A stretch of DNA of 64,000 nucleotides, taken from assembly GCF_900100735.1 (NCBI RefSeq), contig NZ_FNCJ01000006.1, positions 310,001 to 374,000 on the forward strand. Direction: 5' to 3'. The translations under genes were made by a program, and so were the position numbers. The notes beneath the pieces were generated by a model. That model was not told the DNA's origin and ran no database searches. It saw nothing but the letters and a program-made list of their open reading frames with translations. This DNA is from Paraburkholderia phenazinium. GTDB lineage: Bacteria; Pseudomonadota; Gammaproteobacteria; Burkholderiales; Burkholderiaceae. Each line of letters starts with the position of its first letter. The first letter of the stretch is position 1. Below are positions 44,220 through 52,581 of this stretch, piece after piece.

Positions 44220-44292
44220 GTGTTTCTCCGGTTCCGGTCTCGCCCCTGCCCTCTCTCGGAGATCCAGGAACGACAGTTCGTATTGAGGCGCC

Positions 44293-44336
44293 AGACTAAC
44301 ACTGTCAATTCAAGATGTAAACCGACCAGACGGTTT
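44293..44336 (-). promoter_or_regulatory. Promoter and TetR-type operator of DUF3313-pqiABC operon
   Basis: On the minus strand a sigma-70 promoter reads TTTACA (44321-44316), 17 bases, then TAGTCT (44298-44293). The inverted repeat AAACCG-N6-CGGTTT (44319-44336) overlaps the -35 box. The same layout, base for base in spacing, lies upstream of tetR at 45182-45225. This identifies it as a probable repressor site for the adjacent TetR protein. Confidence 0.7.
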
Positions 44337-44401
44337 GTTTCTTGGGAACACTTCGGGGAAATAGCCTGGAGGTGGTGCTGGAGATCCTGCCAGGAGCGCC
44401 C

Positions 44402-44459
44402 GCCAGTGAGGCGCCCCGTTCACTGGCAGCTTAAGGCCTGTTCACGCTTATAACAGGCC
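44402..44459 (-). terminator. Paired hairpins after tetR (probable terminator)
   Basis: Two stems follow the tetR stop: GGCCTGTT / AACAGGCC (44435-44442 and 44452-44459) and GCCAGTGA / TCACTGGC (44402-44409 and 44420-44427). T runs are short, so termination may be only partial. Confidence 0.5.
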
Positions 44460-45080
44460 CTAGGTGCGGCGTGGTGCGCGGGTAGCACGCGGCTTCTTTG
44501 TCGCCGCGGCTGGCGCCTCGGCGCACGGCGCCCACTGGCTCTCGTCGAGCAGGCGCTCGAACAGACGGGCGCGCTCCTTGTCGGAGAGCGGGCACATGCC
44601 AAGTCGCGCGGTGAACAATAGCCCCCGCGCGGCCGCCCAGCGCAGAAGCGCCAGATCGGGGTCGGCCGCCTCGGCCTTGATATGTTTGACCTTTGCTCCG
44701 CTGCGCTCGCGCGTAGCAGCGAGGAGCGCGGGATCTTCGACCATCGCGGCAAGAATGGCAAAGCCCGCGGCGGTATGGTTGTCGGTCGCTTCGCGCATGG
44801 TCGCGATTTCGGCGGCGAGATTCGCCTCGGACTTCGTCGTGCCCTCGGTCGCCAGATAGTGCTGGGAAAACTTGTCGAAATGTTCGATTTCGTGTTCCAG
44901 CAAGGCCTTCAGCACGTCGCCTTTGGTGCGGAACTGATGCATCAACCCGCCTTTGCTGATGCCGCTTTCCCGCGATATCGCATCGAACGTGAGCTGTCCC
45001 GGCCCGTCGCGCGCAATGATGGCGAACGCCGCCTGAATGGCGGCCTGGCGGGAACGTTCGGAACGGGTTGCGTTATCCAT
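44460..45080 (-). CDS. TetR/AcrR-family repressor
   Basis: This 206-residue regulator has an N-terminal HTH (RSRQAAIQAAFAIIARDGPGQLTFDAISRESGISKGGLMHQFRTK) and a ligand domain of the TetR_C_37 type (KSEANLAAEIATMREATDNHTAAGFAILAAMVEDPALL). The basic C-terminal tail (ATKKPRATRAPRRT) is unusual. It has its own promoter with an AAACCG-N6-CGGTTT operator upstream, so it is probably autoregulated. It sits between an RND-like/EmrAB efflux operon and the pqi operon, transcribed the same way as both. The effector is unknown. Confidence 0.9.
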   Translation of the reverse strand: MDNATRSERSRQAAIQAAFAIIARDGPGQLTFDAISRESGISKGGLMHQFRTKGDVLKALLEHEIEHFDKFSQHYLATEGTTKSEANLAAEIATMREATDNHTAAGFAILAAMVEDPALLAATRERSGAKVKHIKAEAADPDLALLRWAAARGLLFTARLGMCPLSDKERARLFERLLDESQWAPCAEAPAAATKKPRATRAPRRT

Positions 45081-45181
45081 AGTGTCGGTCAGGAGTGGCT
45101 GCGCCGGTCACGCAGCCAGACGGGAAACAGCCGGATGCGCCAGCGGCTGTTCAGGCGGGACGGCGCTTCATATGAGGCGTC

Positions 45182-45225
45182 AGCCTAACACTACGGGTCG
45201 CACAGGTAAACCGGCCGGGCGGTTT
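45182..45225 (-). promoter_or_regulatory. Promoter and TetR-type operator of tetR
   Basis: On the minus strand TTTACC (45210-45205), 17 bases, then TAGGCT (45187-45182). The inverted repeat AAACCG-N6-CGGTTT at 45208-45225 overlaps the -35 element. Flanking sequence (TGAGGCG.CAG.CTAACACT) is also shared with the copy at 44293-44336, with identical spacing. This suggests that one promoter was derived from the other or both are under strong constraint. Confidence 0.72.
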
Positions 45226-45252
45226 GTATGTTGGCCGGGTCAACCCCGCCGG

Positions 45253-46800
45253 TCAGCGCGCGGCGTACCCAGCCTCACCAGTCCCGGCGCGCCACGTGTC
45301 CGCAGGCACCTGGCTCACGCGTGCCGCGCCGTCCTCAGCCGGCGCCGGCGGCACGGCCGGGAACGTCGTCTCCCACCCCCCACCCAGCGCCTTGAACAGG
45401 CTCACGAGCGAGACGGACACATCCGTCGAACTCGCCACCCAGGCCTGCTGCGTCGCCAGCAAATCGCGCTGCACAGTCAGCACATTGAGGAAGTCGGTGG
45501 CGCCCGCCACATACTGGCGTTGCGCGTTGTCCAGTGCGATGCGGTCCTGCTCGACGGTTTCGGCCAGTTTGTCGCGACGCAACTGGCGCGTGTCGTAGTC
45601 GCTCATCGCGTCGTCGACCTCATGCCAGGCCTTGAGAACGGTGCGCTGAAACTGGATCATCGCCTCCTGCTGCTGCGCCTTGCGCAAAGCCAGTTGCCCC
45701 TTCAGACGCCCGCCTTCGAAAATCGGCACGGTGAGCGACGGCCCCACGCCGAACACGCGCGAACTCCATTCGGCGAGATCGCCCAGATGCATCGCCTGCA
45801 GACTGAGATTGCCCGACAGCGTGACGCGCGGGTAAAAGTCCCCCACCGCTACGCCGATATCGGCCGTCGCCGCATGCAGGCGCGCCGCTGCCTGGCGGAT
45901 ATCGGGGCGGCGCTCGGCGAGTTCGGACGGCAGCCCAGCCGGCACGCGCGGCGGCACCGGCGGAATCGGTTTGACCGCTTGCAACTCCGCCTCCAGCGCA
46001 CGCGGCGGCAGCCCAAGCAGGAAACCCAGCGCATTGACCAGTCGCAAGCGCCGGTTTTCGAGCAGGGGCTGTTGCGCCTCGATCGTGCCGACCTGGCCCC
46101 TCGCTTCGGCGATTTCCAGTTGCGTCGCCACGCCGTCGGCGAAGCGCACGCGCGTCAGTTCCAGGCTATGGCGGGCGATCTCCAGATTCTGCTGGACGAT
46201 GGCCTGCTCCGCCTGGACCCCGCGTAGCTGGACATAGTCGCTCGCGGTTTCCGCCAGCGCCGCGAGCAGCAAGTCGCGCCGCAGATCCGCACTGGCCTCC
46301 ACCGAAGCGTCGGCCGATTCGATTTCGCGCCGCACCCGTCCCCACAGATCGAGTTCCCATGAGGCATCGAGGCCCGGCTGCCAGACGTTGTAGTCGGCCT
46401 TGCCGTTCAGCCCGGAGATATCCACGAGGCCGTTCTGGCTACCGCGCGCATGCTCGTAGGAAGCCGAACCATTTACCGACGGAGCAGCGTCCGCACCGAC
46501 GATCCGTCGCGCGGCGCGGGCCTCGGTGAGCCGCGCCGTGGCTACCTTGACGTCGAGGTTGGCGGTGGCCACCCGCGCGATCAGCGAGGATAGCTCGGGG
46601 TCGTTAAACGCATTCCACCATTGCGGGTCGAGACTGCCGTCTGCCACCCGGCTCGGCGGCGTGGCCGCTGCCTGGGGTGCAGCGGGCGTCCAGCGTTGCG
46701 GCAAGGCCGCTTCCGGGCGACGGAAATCCGGACCGACGGCGCAACTCGACAGACCGACCAGAAACCACGCAACGGCAAGCTTGGGAAGAAGGCGGTTCAT
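45253..46800 (-). CDS. NodT/OprM-family outer-membrane efflux lipoprotein
   Basis: This 515-residue TolC-like channel starts MNRLLPKLAVAWFLVGLSSC (lipobox LSSC) and AVGPDFRRPEAALPQRW, typical of RND/MFS outer-membrane factors of the NodT family. Two repeated domains of long helices are seen (TARLTEARAARR and QLEIAEARGQVGTIEAQ). It would complete the EmrAB-type pump. Its ATG overlaps the emrA stop (ATGA), so it is coupled. It is the last gene of the emrB-emrA-oprM operon, with tetR 172 bp downstream. Confidence 0.92.
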   Translation of the reverse strand: MNRLLPKLAVAWFLVGLSSCAVGPDFRRPEAALPQRWTPAAPQAAATPPSRVADGSLDPQWWNAFNDPELSSLIARVATANLDVKVATARLTEARAARRIVGADAAPSVNGSASYEHARGSQNGLVDISGLNGKADYNVWQPGLDASWELDLWGRVRREIESADASVEASADLRRDLLLAALAETASDYVQLRGVQAEQAIVQQNLEIARHSLELTRVRFADGVATQLEIAEARGQVGTIEAQQPLLENRRLRLVNALGFLLGLPPRALEAELQAVKPIPPVPPRVPAGLPSELAERRPDIRQAAARLHAATADIGVAVGDFYPRVTLSGNLSLQAMHLGDLAEWSSRVFGVGPSLTVPIFEGGRLKGQLALRKAQQQEAMIQFQRTVLKAWHEVDDAMSDYDTRQLRRDKLAETVEQDRIALDNAQRQYVAGATDFLNVLTVQRDLLATQQAWVASSTDVSVSLVSLFKALGGGWETTFPAVPPAPAEDGAARVSQVPADTWRAGTGEAGYAAR

Positions 46801-47864
46801 CGCGCAGCGACCTCACTGACGGCTGCGCCCCGTGCACCGGACGTGTGAATCGTCGCTTCGACCGACATGCCTGCACGCAGGCTGTCGAGCGCACGCTGCC
46901 CCGGCTGCAGGACGATTTTGACCGGAATGCGCTGGACGACCTTGGTGAAGTTGCCGGTCGCGTTATCGGGTGCGATAGCCGCAAAGGTCACGCCGGTGGC
47001 CGGCGCCAGACTCTCGACGGTGCCGTGCAACACCACGCCGGGGAAGGTGTCGACCCGGATATCAGCGGCCTGCCCGGGCCGGACCTCGGTAAGCTGGGTT
47101 TCCTGGAAGTTCGCGAGCACATAGGCCTGTTGCAGCGGCACGACCGCGAGCAAGGGCGAGCCTGGCGTCACGTAAGCGCCCACCCGCACCGCGCGCTGCC
47201 CGACCATGCCGTCGATGGGCGCCACAATGCGCGTCCACGACAGGTTCAGGCGCGCCGTATCGAGCGCAGCCTGGGCGTGCTGAAGCGCGGCCCCGGCCTT
47301 CTCGCGCTGCGTCTGCAATACCGCAATCTGCTGTTTGGCCGCTTTCAGCCCCGCTTCGTTGCGCTCCACATCCGCTTGCGCCGTATCGACCCGCGAGCGG
47401 GCCTGCTGCGCATTCTGCAGGCTGCCGGCGCCGTGACTGGCCAGATCCGTATAACGGGCGGAGTCCGCATGGGCAAACACATAACCCGCGCGGGCCGAGG
47501 CCAGCGAGGCGCTCGCCTGATCGATCAGCGATTGTTGCTGGGCGATGCTTGCCGAAACGTTATCGATCGTCGCCTGGGCCGCCGACACATTAGCCTGCGC
47601 GGACGCTTCCGCGGCCAGGTAGTCGCGGTCGTCGATCTGCGCGAGTAGCTGACCCTTGTGAACCACTTGATTGTCGTCGACCGTCAACGCGCTGACCTGC
47701 CCTGCCACGCGTGGGGCGACCACGGTGAAGTCGGCGGTCACAAACGCATCGTCGGTGCTCTGCCCCGGGGACACCATGGCGCGGTAGGCGAAAGTAGCCG
47801 CGAGGACCACCAGCAGGACGGCCCCGGCAGCGATAACGTAAGTCTTTTTTCTCGATTCGGACAT
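46797..47864 (-). CDS. emrA: EmrA-type membrane fusion protein
   Basis: This 355-residue HlyD-family periplasmic adaptor has an N-terminal membrane anchor (KTYVIAAGAVLLVVLAATFAYRA), a lipoyl half-motif (VAPRVAGQVSALTVDDNQVVHKGQLLAQIDDRDY), a coiled-coil hairpin, the second half-motif (IVAPIDGMVGQRAVRVGAYV) and a beta-barrel domain. It links the DHA2 pump to the outer-membrane channel. The ATG at 47864 (MSESRKKTYV) was chosen. It lies 25 bp after emrB. Confidence 0.92.
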   Translation of the reverse strand: MSESRKKTYVIAAGAVLLVVLAATFAYRAMVSPGQSTDDAFVTADFTVVAPRVAGQVSALTVDDNQVVHKGQLLAQIDDRDYLAAEASAQANVSAAQATIDNVSASIAQQQSLIDQASASLASARAGYVFAHADSARYTDLASHGAGSLQNAQQARSRVDTAQADVERNEAGLKAAKQQIAVLQTQREKAGAALQHAQAALDTARLNLSWTRIVAPIDGMVGQRAVRVGAYVTPGSPLLAVVPLQQAYVLANFQETQLTEVRPGQAADIRVDTFPGVVLHGTVESLAPATGVTFAAIAPDNATGNFTKVVQRIPVKIVLQPGQRALDSLRAGMSVEATIHTSGARGAAVSEVAAR

Positions 47865-47889
47865 GGGTAGGTCAAACCATTTCAAAGCA

Positions 47890-49506
47890 TTAACGAACAG
47901 GGGTATCCGCAACGGGGCGCGGCGGATAAACGCGCGTGGGCACAACGAGAATCAGCAGGATCAGGCCGACGGCCACCACCGCCATCACGCGGAACACATC
48001 CGCCGAGGCCAGCACGAGCGCCTGTTCGCGGATATGCGAGGCGAGCAGCGCGAGCGACGCGCTCTGATCGAGTCCCAGCCGGGCCGTCAGGTCGTGTTGC
48101 ATCAAAGCCATGGTCTGCGGCCGGTTGCCGAGCTGGTCGATGAGCACGTTGGAATGAACGTGCTCGCGCATCGTCGTGAGACCTTCCGTCACGCCGCCTC
48201 CAACCACGACCGCGAAGCCCTTGATCGTGTTGAACCACGCCGACGCGAACGGGCCTTCGGCAGGGGTCATGCCGTTGGTAGCGAGCATCAGCAGCGGAAT
48301 CACCGCCATCGGTTGCGCGAAAATCTGCAAGATCTGCAGTGCGTAGAAATTTTCGCGGGTCCAGTCCGAGGTCATGAAGCTGCCCAGCACGCACGAGAGC
48401 GCGATCAACGCGAGGCCGGTGGCGAGCACCCACCGGCAATCCACGCGCCGCACGTTGCATAGTGCGGCGACCGCCGGTAAGGCGAGCAGTTGCGGCAGCG
48501 CCACGCACAGCGCAAGCGGCGCCAGCTCGAGCGGCCGGTAGCCGTGCACCTCGGCGAGATAGCCGGCCGGCACGCCGGGCACCGCCACCAGGATCAGCAG
48601 CACGCCGGCGAGCGTGATCAGCGCATGCGTGAGGTTGCGGCGGGCCAGCAACTGGATTTTGAAGAACGGCAACGGATGAAACCATTCGTTGACGAGAAAC
48701 AGCACCAGCATCGCCACGCCACCCACGAACAGTGCGCAGATCAACGGCGAATCGGTCCAGCCGAGCCGCGTGCCCTGCTCGAGCGCAACCACCAGCATGG
48801 CAATCGCCGGAAAGCCGAGCAGCACGCCACGCCAGTCGAACTGGCGAAAACGTTCGAGACGCAAGGGGTCTTGCGGCAAGCCCCACGCAATCATGCCGAT
48901 CGACAGCAGCGCGAGCGGCACGATTTGCCAGAACAACCAGTGCCAGCCCACATACTCCATCCAGAGCGCCGCCAGCGGCGAGCCAAGGTTGGGTGCGAAG
49001 GTTGCGGTCAAGGCATAGGCGCCGAGACCATAGAGTTTCAGACCCGGCGGCAGGAAGCGCAACGCGACCGTCATCAGCATGGGCGGCAGACAGCCACCGG
49101 CCAAACCCTGCAGTGCGCGGATCGCGTACATCGACCCGAGCGCCGACACGAACGGGAACACCGCGCCGAGCAGCGCGAACATCACCACGGCGCCGATCGT
49201 AAAGCGTCGCAGCGAGAAGGTCGCGGAACACCAGGGGGCAAACATCATCGCCGACACCTGGGTGACCTCGTACACGGTGGACAACCACGAGCCGTCGTCA
49301 CGGGCGATCCCCATTGCGCCGCGAATGTCGGGCATGGCGATGGCCGTTACGCGGTCGTTGAGCTGGGCGATGACGACTGCGAGCAGTACGCCTGCCAGAC
49401 CGACGATCACCCGCAGGCCCCACGCACCGGGTGCCGGCGCCGCCTTCGGCGCGGCGGCCGCAGCGACCGCAACGGGTGGGGCCGGCGGTGCGGCGACCGT
49501 GCTCAC
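47890..49506 (-). CDS. emrB: DHA2 (14-TMS) MFS drug efflux protein, EmrB-like
   Basis: This 538-residue inner-membrane transporter has about 14 transmembrane helices and the DHA2 signatures LNDRVTAIAMPDIRGAMG and SWLSTVYEVTQVSAMMFAP. An Ala/Pro-rich N-terminal tail precedes helix 1. It probably exports hydrophobic or aromatic compounds with the EmrA-like and OprM-like partners. The start is GTG at 49506, with GGAGCGGCAGC upstream, and overlaps the stop of a 50-codon ORF (GTGA), which suggests translational coupling. Confidence 0.92.
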   Translation of the reverse strand: MSTVAAPPAPPVAVAAAAAPKAAPAPGAWGLRVIVGLAGVLLAVVIAQLNDRVTAIAMPDIRGAMGIARDDGSWLSTVYEVTQVSAMMFAPWCSATFSLRRFTIGAVVMFALLGAVFPFVSALGSMYAIRALQGLAGGCLPPMLMTVALRFLPPGLKLYGLGAYALTATFAPNLGSPLAALWMEYVGWHWLFWQIVPLALLSIGMIAWGLPQDPLRLERFRQFDWRGVLLGFPAIAMLVVALEQGTRLGWTDSPLICALFVGGVAMLVLFLVNEWFHPLPFFKIQLLARRNLTHALITLAGVLLILVAVPGVPAGYLAEVHGYRPLELAPLALCVALPQLLALPAVAALCNVRRVDCRWVLATGLALIALSCVLGSFMTSDWTRENFYALQILQIFAQPMAVIPLLMLATNGMTPAEGPFASAWFNTIKGFAVVVGGGVTEGLTTMREHVHSNVLIDQLGNRPQTMALMQHDLTARLGLDQSASLALLASHIREQALVLASADVFRVMAVVAVGLILLILVVPTRVYPPRPVADTPVR

Positions 49507-49655
49507 GCTGCCGCTCCGCGCGGCGTATGCATGTCGTCAACCGGGATCGAGCCGGCGCTGCGATTCAGCAGATGAACGACCAAAGGGTCGACCAGGGGGG
49601 CGACCAGCGGATCGGCCGGATGAGCGATCCGAAGATCGGTGAAGAGGCACCGCAT
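49503..49655 (-). CDS. 50-residue ORF coupled to emrB (leader or small protein)
   Basis: An ATG at 49655 with an excellent AAGGAAGG ribosome-binding site opens a frame MRCLFTDLRIAHPADPLVAP...MHTPRGAAA. Its TGA overlaps the emrB GTG in GTGA. The ribosome must therefore re-initiate directly on the pump gene. The sequence has no recognised family. It may be a short regulatory peptide whose translation sets emrB expression, or a small accessory protein. Confidence 0.55.
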   Translation of the reverse strand: MRCLFTDLRIAHPADPLVAPLVDPLVVHLLNRSAGSIPVDDMHTPRGAAA

Positions 49656-49767
49656 ACAGCCTTCCTTGTGCTAAACGAATGAAGGCAGTGTATGGACGCC
49701 GCATCAGTCCGAAAATTGAAATCTTTGCACTCGACCGGTGCGCGCAACGCACTGGACGACGCGTGCG

Positions 49768-50694
49768 TTAAGCGGAACGAGCCTCCGCGACCGGTGAGCC
49801 GGCCGAACAAACCTCGCGAATCACGCGCCGCAGCCATTGGTGCGCACCGTCGCTCTGGTAGCGCGGATGCCAGCCCTGTACGATCACGACGGTCTGCAAG
49901 GGAATCGGCAGCGCGAACGGCTGCGCCCGGATGCCCATGCGCTGCACGGCCCACGCGACGTGCTCGGGCAGCGTCAGGATCAGATCCGAGTTGCCCAGCA
50001 TGAAGACGCCCGAATGGAAGGTCGGCACGACCATCGACACGTGGCGCGCGAGGCCGAGCGCCTGCAGCGCCACATCGACCGGCCCGGACACGCGGCCGCG
50101 CCGCGACACGCTGATCTGGTCGTACTGCGCAAAGCGCTCGGGTGTGATCTCGCCGCGGAAGATCGGATGGTCGTCCCGCGCGAGTCCGACGAACTTGGTG
50201 GTGAAGAGCGACTGCACATGGACCTCGGTGCCCATCGGCCGCATGGCGCTGATGTACAGGTCCACCTTGCCTTCGCGCAACACCAGGTCCTCCGAATCGC
50301 CTTCCGGGACGAAGCGCAGCAAGACGTTGGGCGCCTGCTGCCGCACGCGCTCGAGCAGCACCTCGCCGAACGCGCTGATGAAGACATCGTTGGCATGCAG
50401 GTTGAAGCTGCGCTTGAGCGACGGCAGGTCGACTTCGCGCGCCGGTAACAGAAGCCGCAGCGCGCTTTCGACCGAGTCGTGTACCTGGTCGCGCAGCTCG
50501 AGTGCCCGCGGGGTGGGCACCATCTTGCGCCCCACCTTGACGAGGATCGGATCGCCGACGGTTTCGCGGATCCGCGAGAGCGTGCGGCTCATGGCTGGCG
50601 CACTCAGGTTCATGCGTCGCGCCGCGCCCACGACAGAGCCCTCTTCGAGCAGCACGTCGAGCGCCAACAGGAGGTTGAGATCGGGTGATTGCAT
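49768..50694 (-). CDS. LysR-type transcriptional regulator upstream of efflux operon
   Basis: This 308-residue regulator has an N-terminal HTH (SVVGAARRMNLSAPAMSRTLSRIRETVGDPILVKVGRKMVPTP), as in NodD/SyrM/LeuO-like LysR proteins, and an effector domain. The ATG at 50694 (MQSPDLNLLLALDVLLEEG) is preferred over an upstream TTG. It is transcribed in the same direction as the 50-codon ORF and emrBA-oprM, 112 bp upstream, so it may regulate that operon. Confidence 0.88.
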   Translation of the reverse strand: MQSPDLNLLLALDVLLEEGSVVGAARRMNLSAPAMSRTLSRIRETVGDPILVKVGRKMVPTPRALELRDQVHDSVESALRLLLPAREVDLPSLKRSFNLHANDVFISAFGEVLLERVRQQAPNVLLRFVPEGDSEDLVLREGKVDLYISAMRPMGTEVHVQSLFTTKFVGLARDDHPIFRGEITPERFAQYDQISVSRRGRVSGPVDVALQALGLARHVSMVVPTFHSGVFMLGNSDLILTLPEHVAWAVQRMGIRAQPFALPIPLQTVVIVQGWHPRYQSDGAHQWLRRVIREVCSAGSPVAEARSA

Positions 50695-50853
50695 AGGACG
50701 CAATTCTAACGGCCTGATGCTATCGGGTGCTGCATCGATTCATGCGTTCAACGCAGTACTCGCGTGCAACATGCGGTATTTCCCATTGCGTGCAGCACAG
50801 GCATCATACTTTGATTCGTTAATCCGACCTTGAATCCCACCTTGAGCCAAGCC

Positions 50854-51348
50854 ATGTTCGACATCGTGCTGGTCCCCCTGGACGGCGCGCCCCAGCGTGC
50901 GCATGTCATCGATCTCGCCGCCCGCGCAGCGACACCGGGCAGCTCGACGCTGCATCTGCTGTGCGTCGTCGATCCTTCTTATGCGCAGCCGCCGGGCGAC
51001 CCAATCCGCATCGAACCCAGCCTTCGCGAACCCGGCAGCATCCAGGCGGACGGCCTCGTCTACCCGTATGCCGTCGAGCAGACTGGCGATGCGGAACGCA
51101 TCCTCGCGGCCGCCGCTGAACGGCTGACGGCACACGGCTTCGCGGTCGAGCGCCATGTTCGCGCGGGAGCGCCGGGCGACGTGATCGTCGACGAAGCGCG
51201 CCGCATCGCCGCCGACGTGATCGTGATGGGCCACCGTCACCTGTCGCGGCTGCGCCGCTGGGCCAACCCTTCGACCGCGGGCGAGGTGATCGAACACGCA
51301 CCCTGCCCGGTCCTCGTCCAGACTCGCGACGGTGGCGGCCATGCATAA
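50854..51348 (+). CDS. Universal stress protein (UspA family)
   Basis: This 164-residue single Usp domain starts MFDIVLVPLDGAPQRAHVID and ends HLSRLRRWANPSTAGEVIEHAPCPVLVQT. The ATP-binding G-x2-G-x9-G(S/T) motif is altered: VMGHRH has His in place of the second Gly, so nucleotide binding is doubtful. Usp proteins help cells survive stress. Its end overlaps the start of the flavin reductase gene, which suggests an operon. Confidence 0.88.
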   Translation: MFDIVLVPLDGAPQRAHVIDLAARAATPGSSTLHLLCVVDPSYAQPPGDPIRIEPSLREPGSIQADGLVYPYAVEQTGDAERILAAAAERLTAHGFAVERHVRAGAPGDVIVDEARRIAADVIVMGHRHLSRLRRWANPSTAGEVIEHAPCPVLVQTRDGGGHA

Positions 51349-51988
51349 CACTGATATGTATCGCGACAACGGCGAGGAAACTGTGAACATGATCGAAGTC
51401 CCCGCGCGCAGCATGTACTACGGCACGCCCGTTGCGCTCATCACCACGTCGAACGCCGACGGCTCCGAGAACATCACGCCGATGTCGTCGTCGTGGTCGC
51501 TGCGCAACCGTATCGTGCTCGGCATCGGCCTCGCCTCGCAGGCCGCTGAAAATCTGGCCGCGCGCCCCGAACTCGCGATCGGCTTGCCCGACGCCTCGCT
51601 TTGGAGTCACGTCGAGAAGCTTTCCGCGCTGACCGGCAAGCGCGAAGTGCCTGCGCACAAAGCCGCCCTGTTCCACTCCGAGCCCGACAAGTGGAGCGCC
51701 AGCGGTTTCACGCGCCTCGCGTCTCAGCACATCGGCCCCGGGCGCATCGCCGAATGCCCGCTGCAAATGGAGGCCGTCGTGGAAAGCATCACGCCGGTCG
51801 CCGACGACCCGGAGGGCTTTGCGATGATCGTGGCGCGCGTGCTTGCCATGTACGCGCACGAGTCGGTCGTGAAGACGGATAGCGCCACCGTCGATCCCGC
51901 GCGCTGGACGCCGCTCGTCTTCAGTTACGGCAGTTATCGCAGCGCCGGCGTCGAAGTCGGCAAGATGAAGCGGGCGGTGCGTCGCTAG
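51341..51988 (+). CDS. Flavin reductase-like FMN-binding protein
   Basis: This protein of about 215 residues has a split-barrel FMN-binding fold, with the signature MYYGTPVALITTSNADGSENITPMSSSWSLRNRIVLGI. Members are flavin reductases or coenzyme-using oxidoreductases. The start is uncertain among ATGs at 51341, 51356 and 51389; 51341 overlaps the Usp gene, while 51389 begins right at the conserved domain (MIEVPARSMYYG). It converges on the aroK gene of the aromatic cluster and could serve a two-component monooxygenase, which is a guess. Confidence 0.8.
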   Translation: MHNTDMYRDNGEETVNMIEVPARSMYYGTPVALITTSNADGSENITPMSSSWSLRNRIVLGIGLASQAAENLAARPELAIGLPDASLWSHVEKLSALTGKREVPAHKAALFHSEPDKWSASGFTRLASQHIGPGRIAECPLQMEAVVESITPVADDPEGFAMIVARVLAMYAHESVVKTDSATVDPARWTPLVFSYGSYRSAGVEVGKMKRAVRR

Positions 51989-52020
51989 GTTGAACTCGAA
52001 GTCGCATGCGCCCTGCCAAC

Positions 52021-52581
52021 CTAAGTCGCGGCTGTCACCCGCATGGAGTGCCATAGACTATCGGCCACCTCGGTGGCGGAACGCCCTGCGGTCTCGACGA
52101 TCAAACCGGCACAGTCGCGATACAAAGGATCCCTGATCGCATACAGCGACTCGAGCGTCTGCCGCGGATCCTGGACGTTGAGCAGCGGCCTGCCGGTGTC
52201 CGTGCGCACACGCTCCCACAGCAACTCCGGCTCCGTATGCAGATAGACCACCAGCCCGCGCGAGCGCAGCCGCTCGCGGCTCGCCGCATCGAGCACGGCA
52301 CCGCCGCCGGTTGCGACGACAATGCCGGTGCGCGCAGTCAGCTCGTCGAGCAACAGCGCCTCGCGCTGGCGGAAGGCCGGTTCGCCCTCGTCGTGGAAAA
52401 TCTCGCGCACCGTCTTGCCGACGCGCCGTTCGAGTTCGCGATCGACGTCGACGAAATGGAGTGCCGAGAGCGCCCCGAGGCGTGCGCCAATCGTGGTTTT
52501 GCCCGCCCCCATCATGCCGACCAGAACGAGGCGCCGCGCCTGCGAAAAAGCGCCGGCCGCGGCACTCAGAGACTTGACCAT
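52021..52581 (-). CDS. aroK: Shikimate kinase (extra copy)
   Basis: This 186-residue enzyme phosphorylates shikimate at the 3-hydroxyl. It has Walker A GMMGAGKTTIG, the shikimate-binding VDVDRELERRVG and GGGAVLD motifs, and the lid segment RTDTGRPLL. Burkholderia genomes normally carry aroK next to aroB, so this is probably a pathway-specific paralogue. It is the last gene of a minus-strand aromatic operon and overlaps the upstream unknown gene by 16 bp. It has a GAGGAACGCT ribosome-binding site. Confidence 0.92.
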   Translation of the reverse strand: MVKSLSAAAGAFSQARRLVLVGMMGAGKTTIGARLGALSALHFVDVDRELERRVGKTVREIFHDEGEPAFRQREALLLDELTARTGIVVATGGGAVLDAASRERLRSRGLVVYLHTEPELLWERVRTDTGRPLLNVQDPRQTLESLYAIRDPLYRDCAGLIVETAGRSATEVADSLWHSMRVTAAT

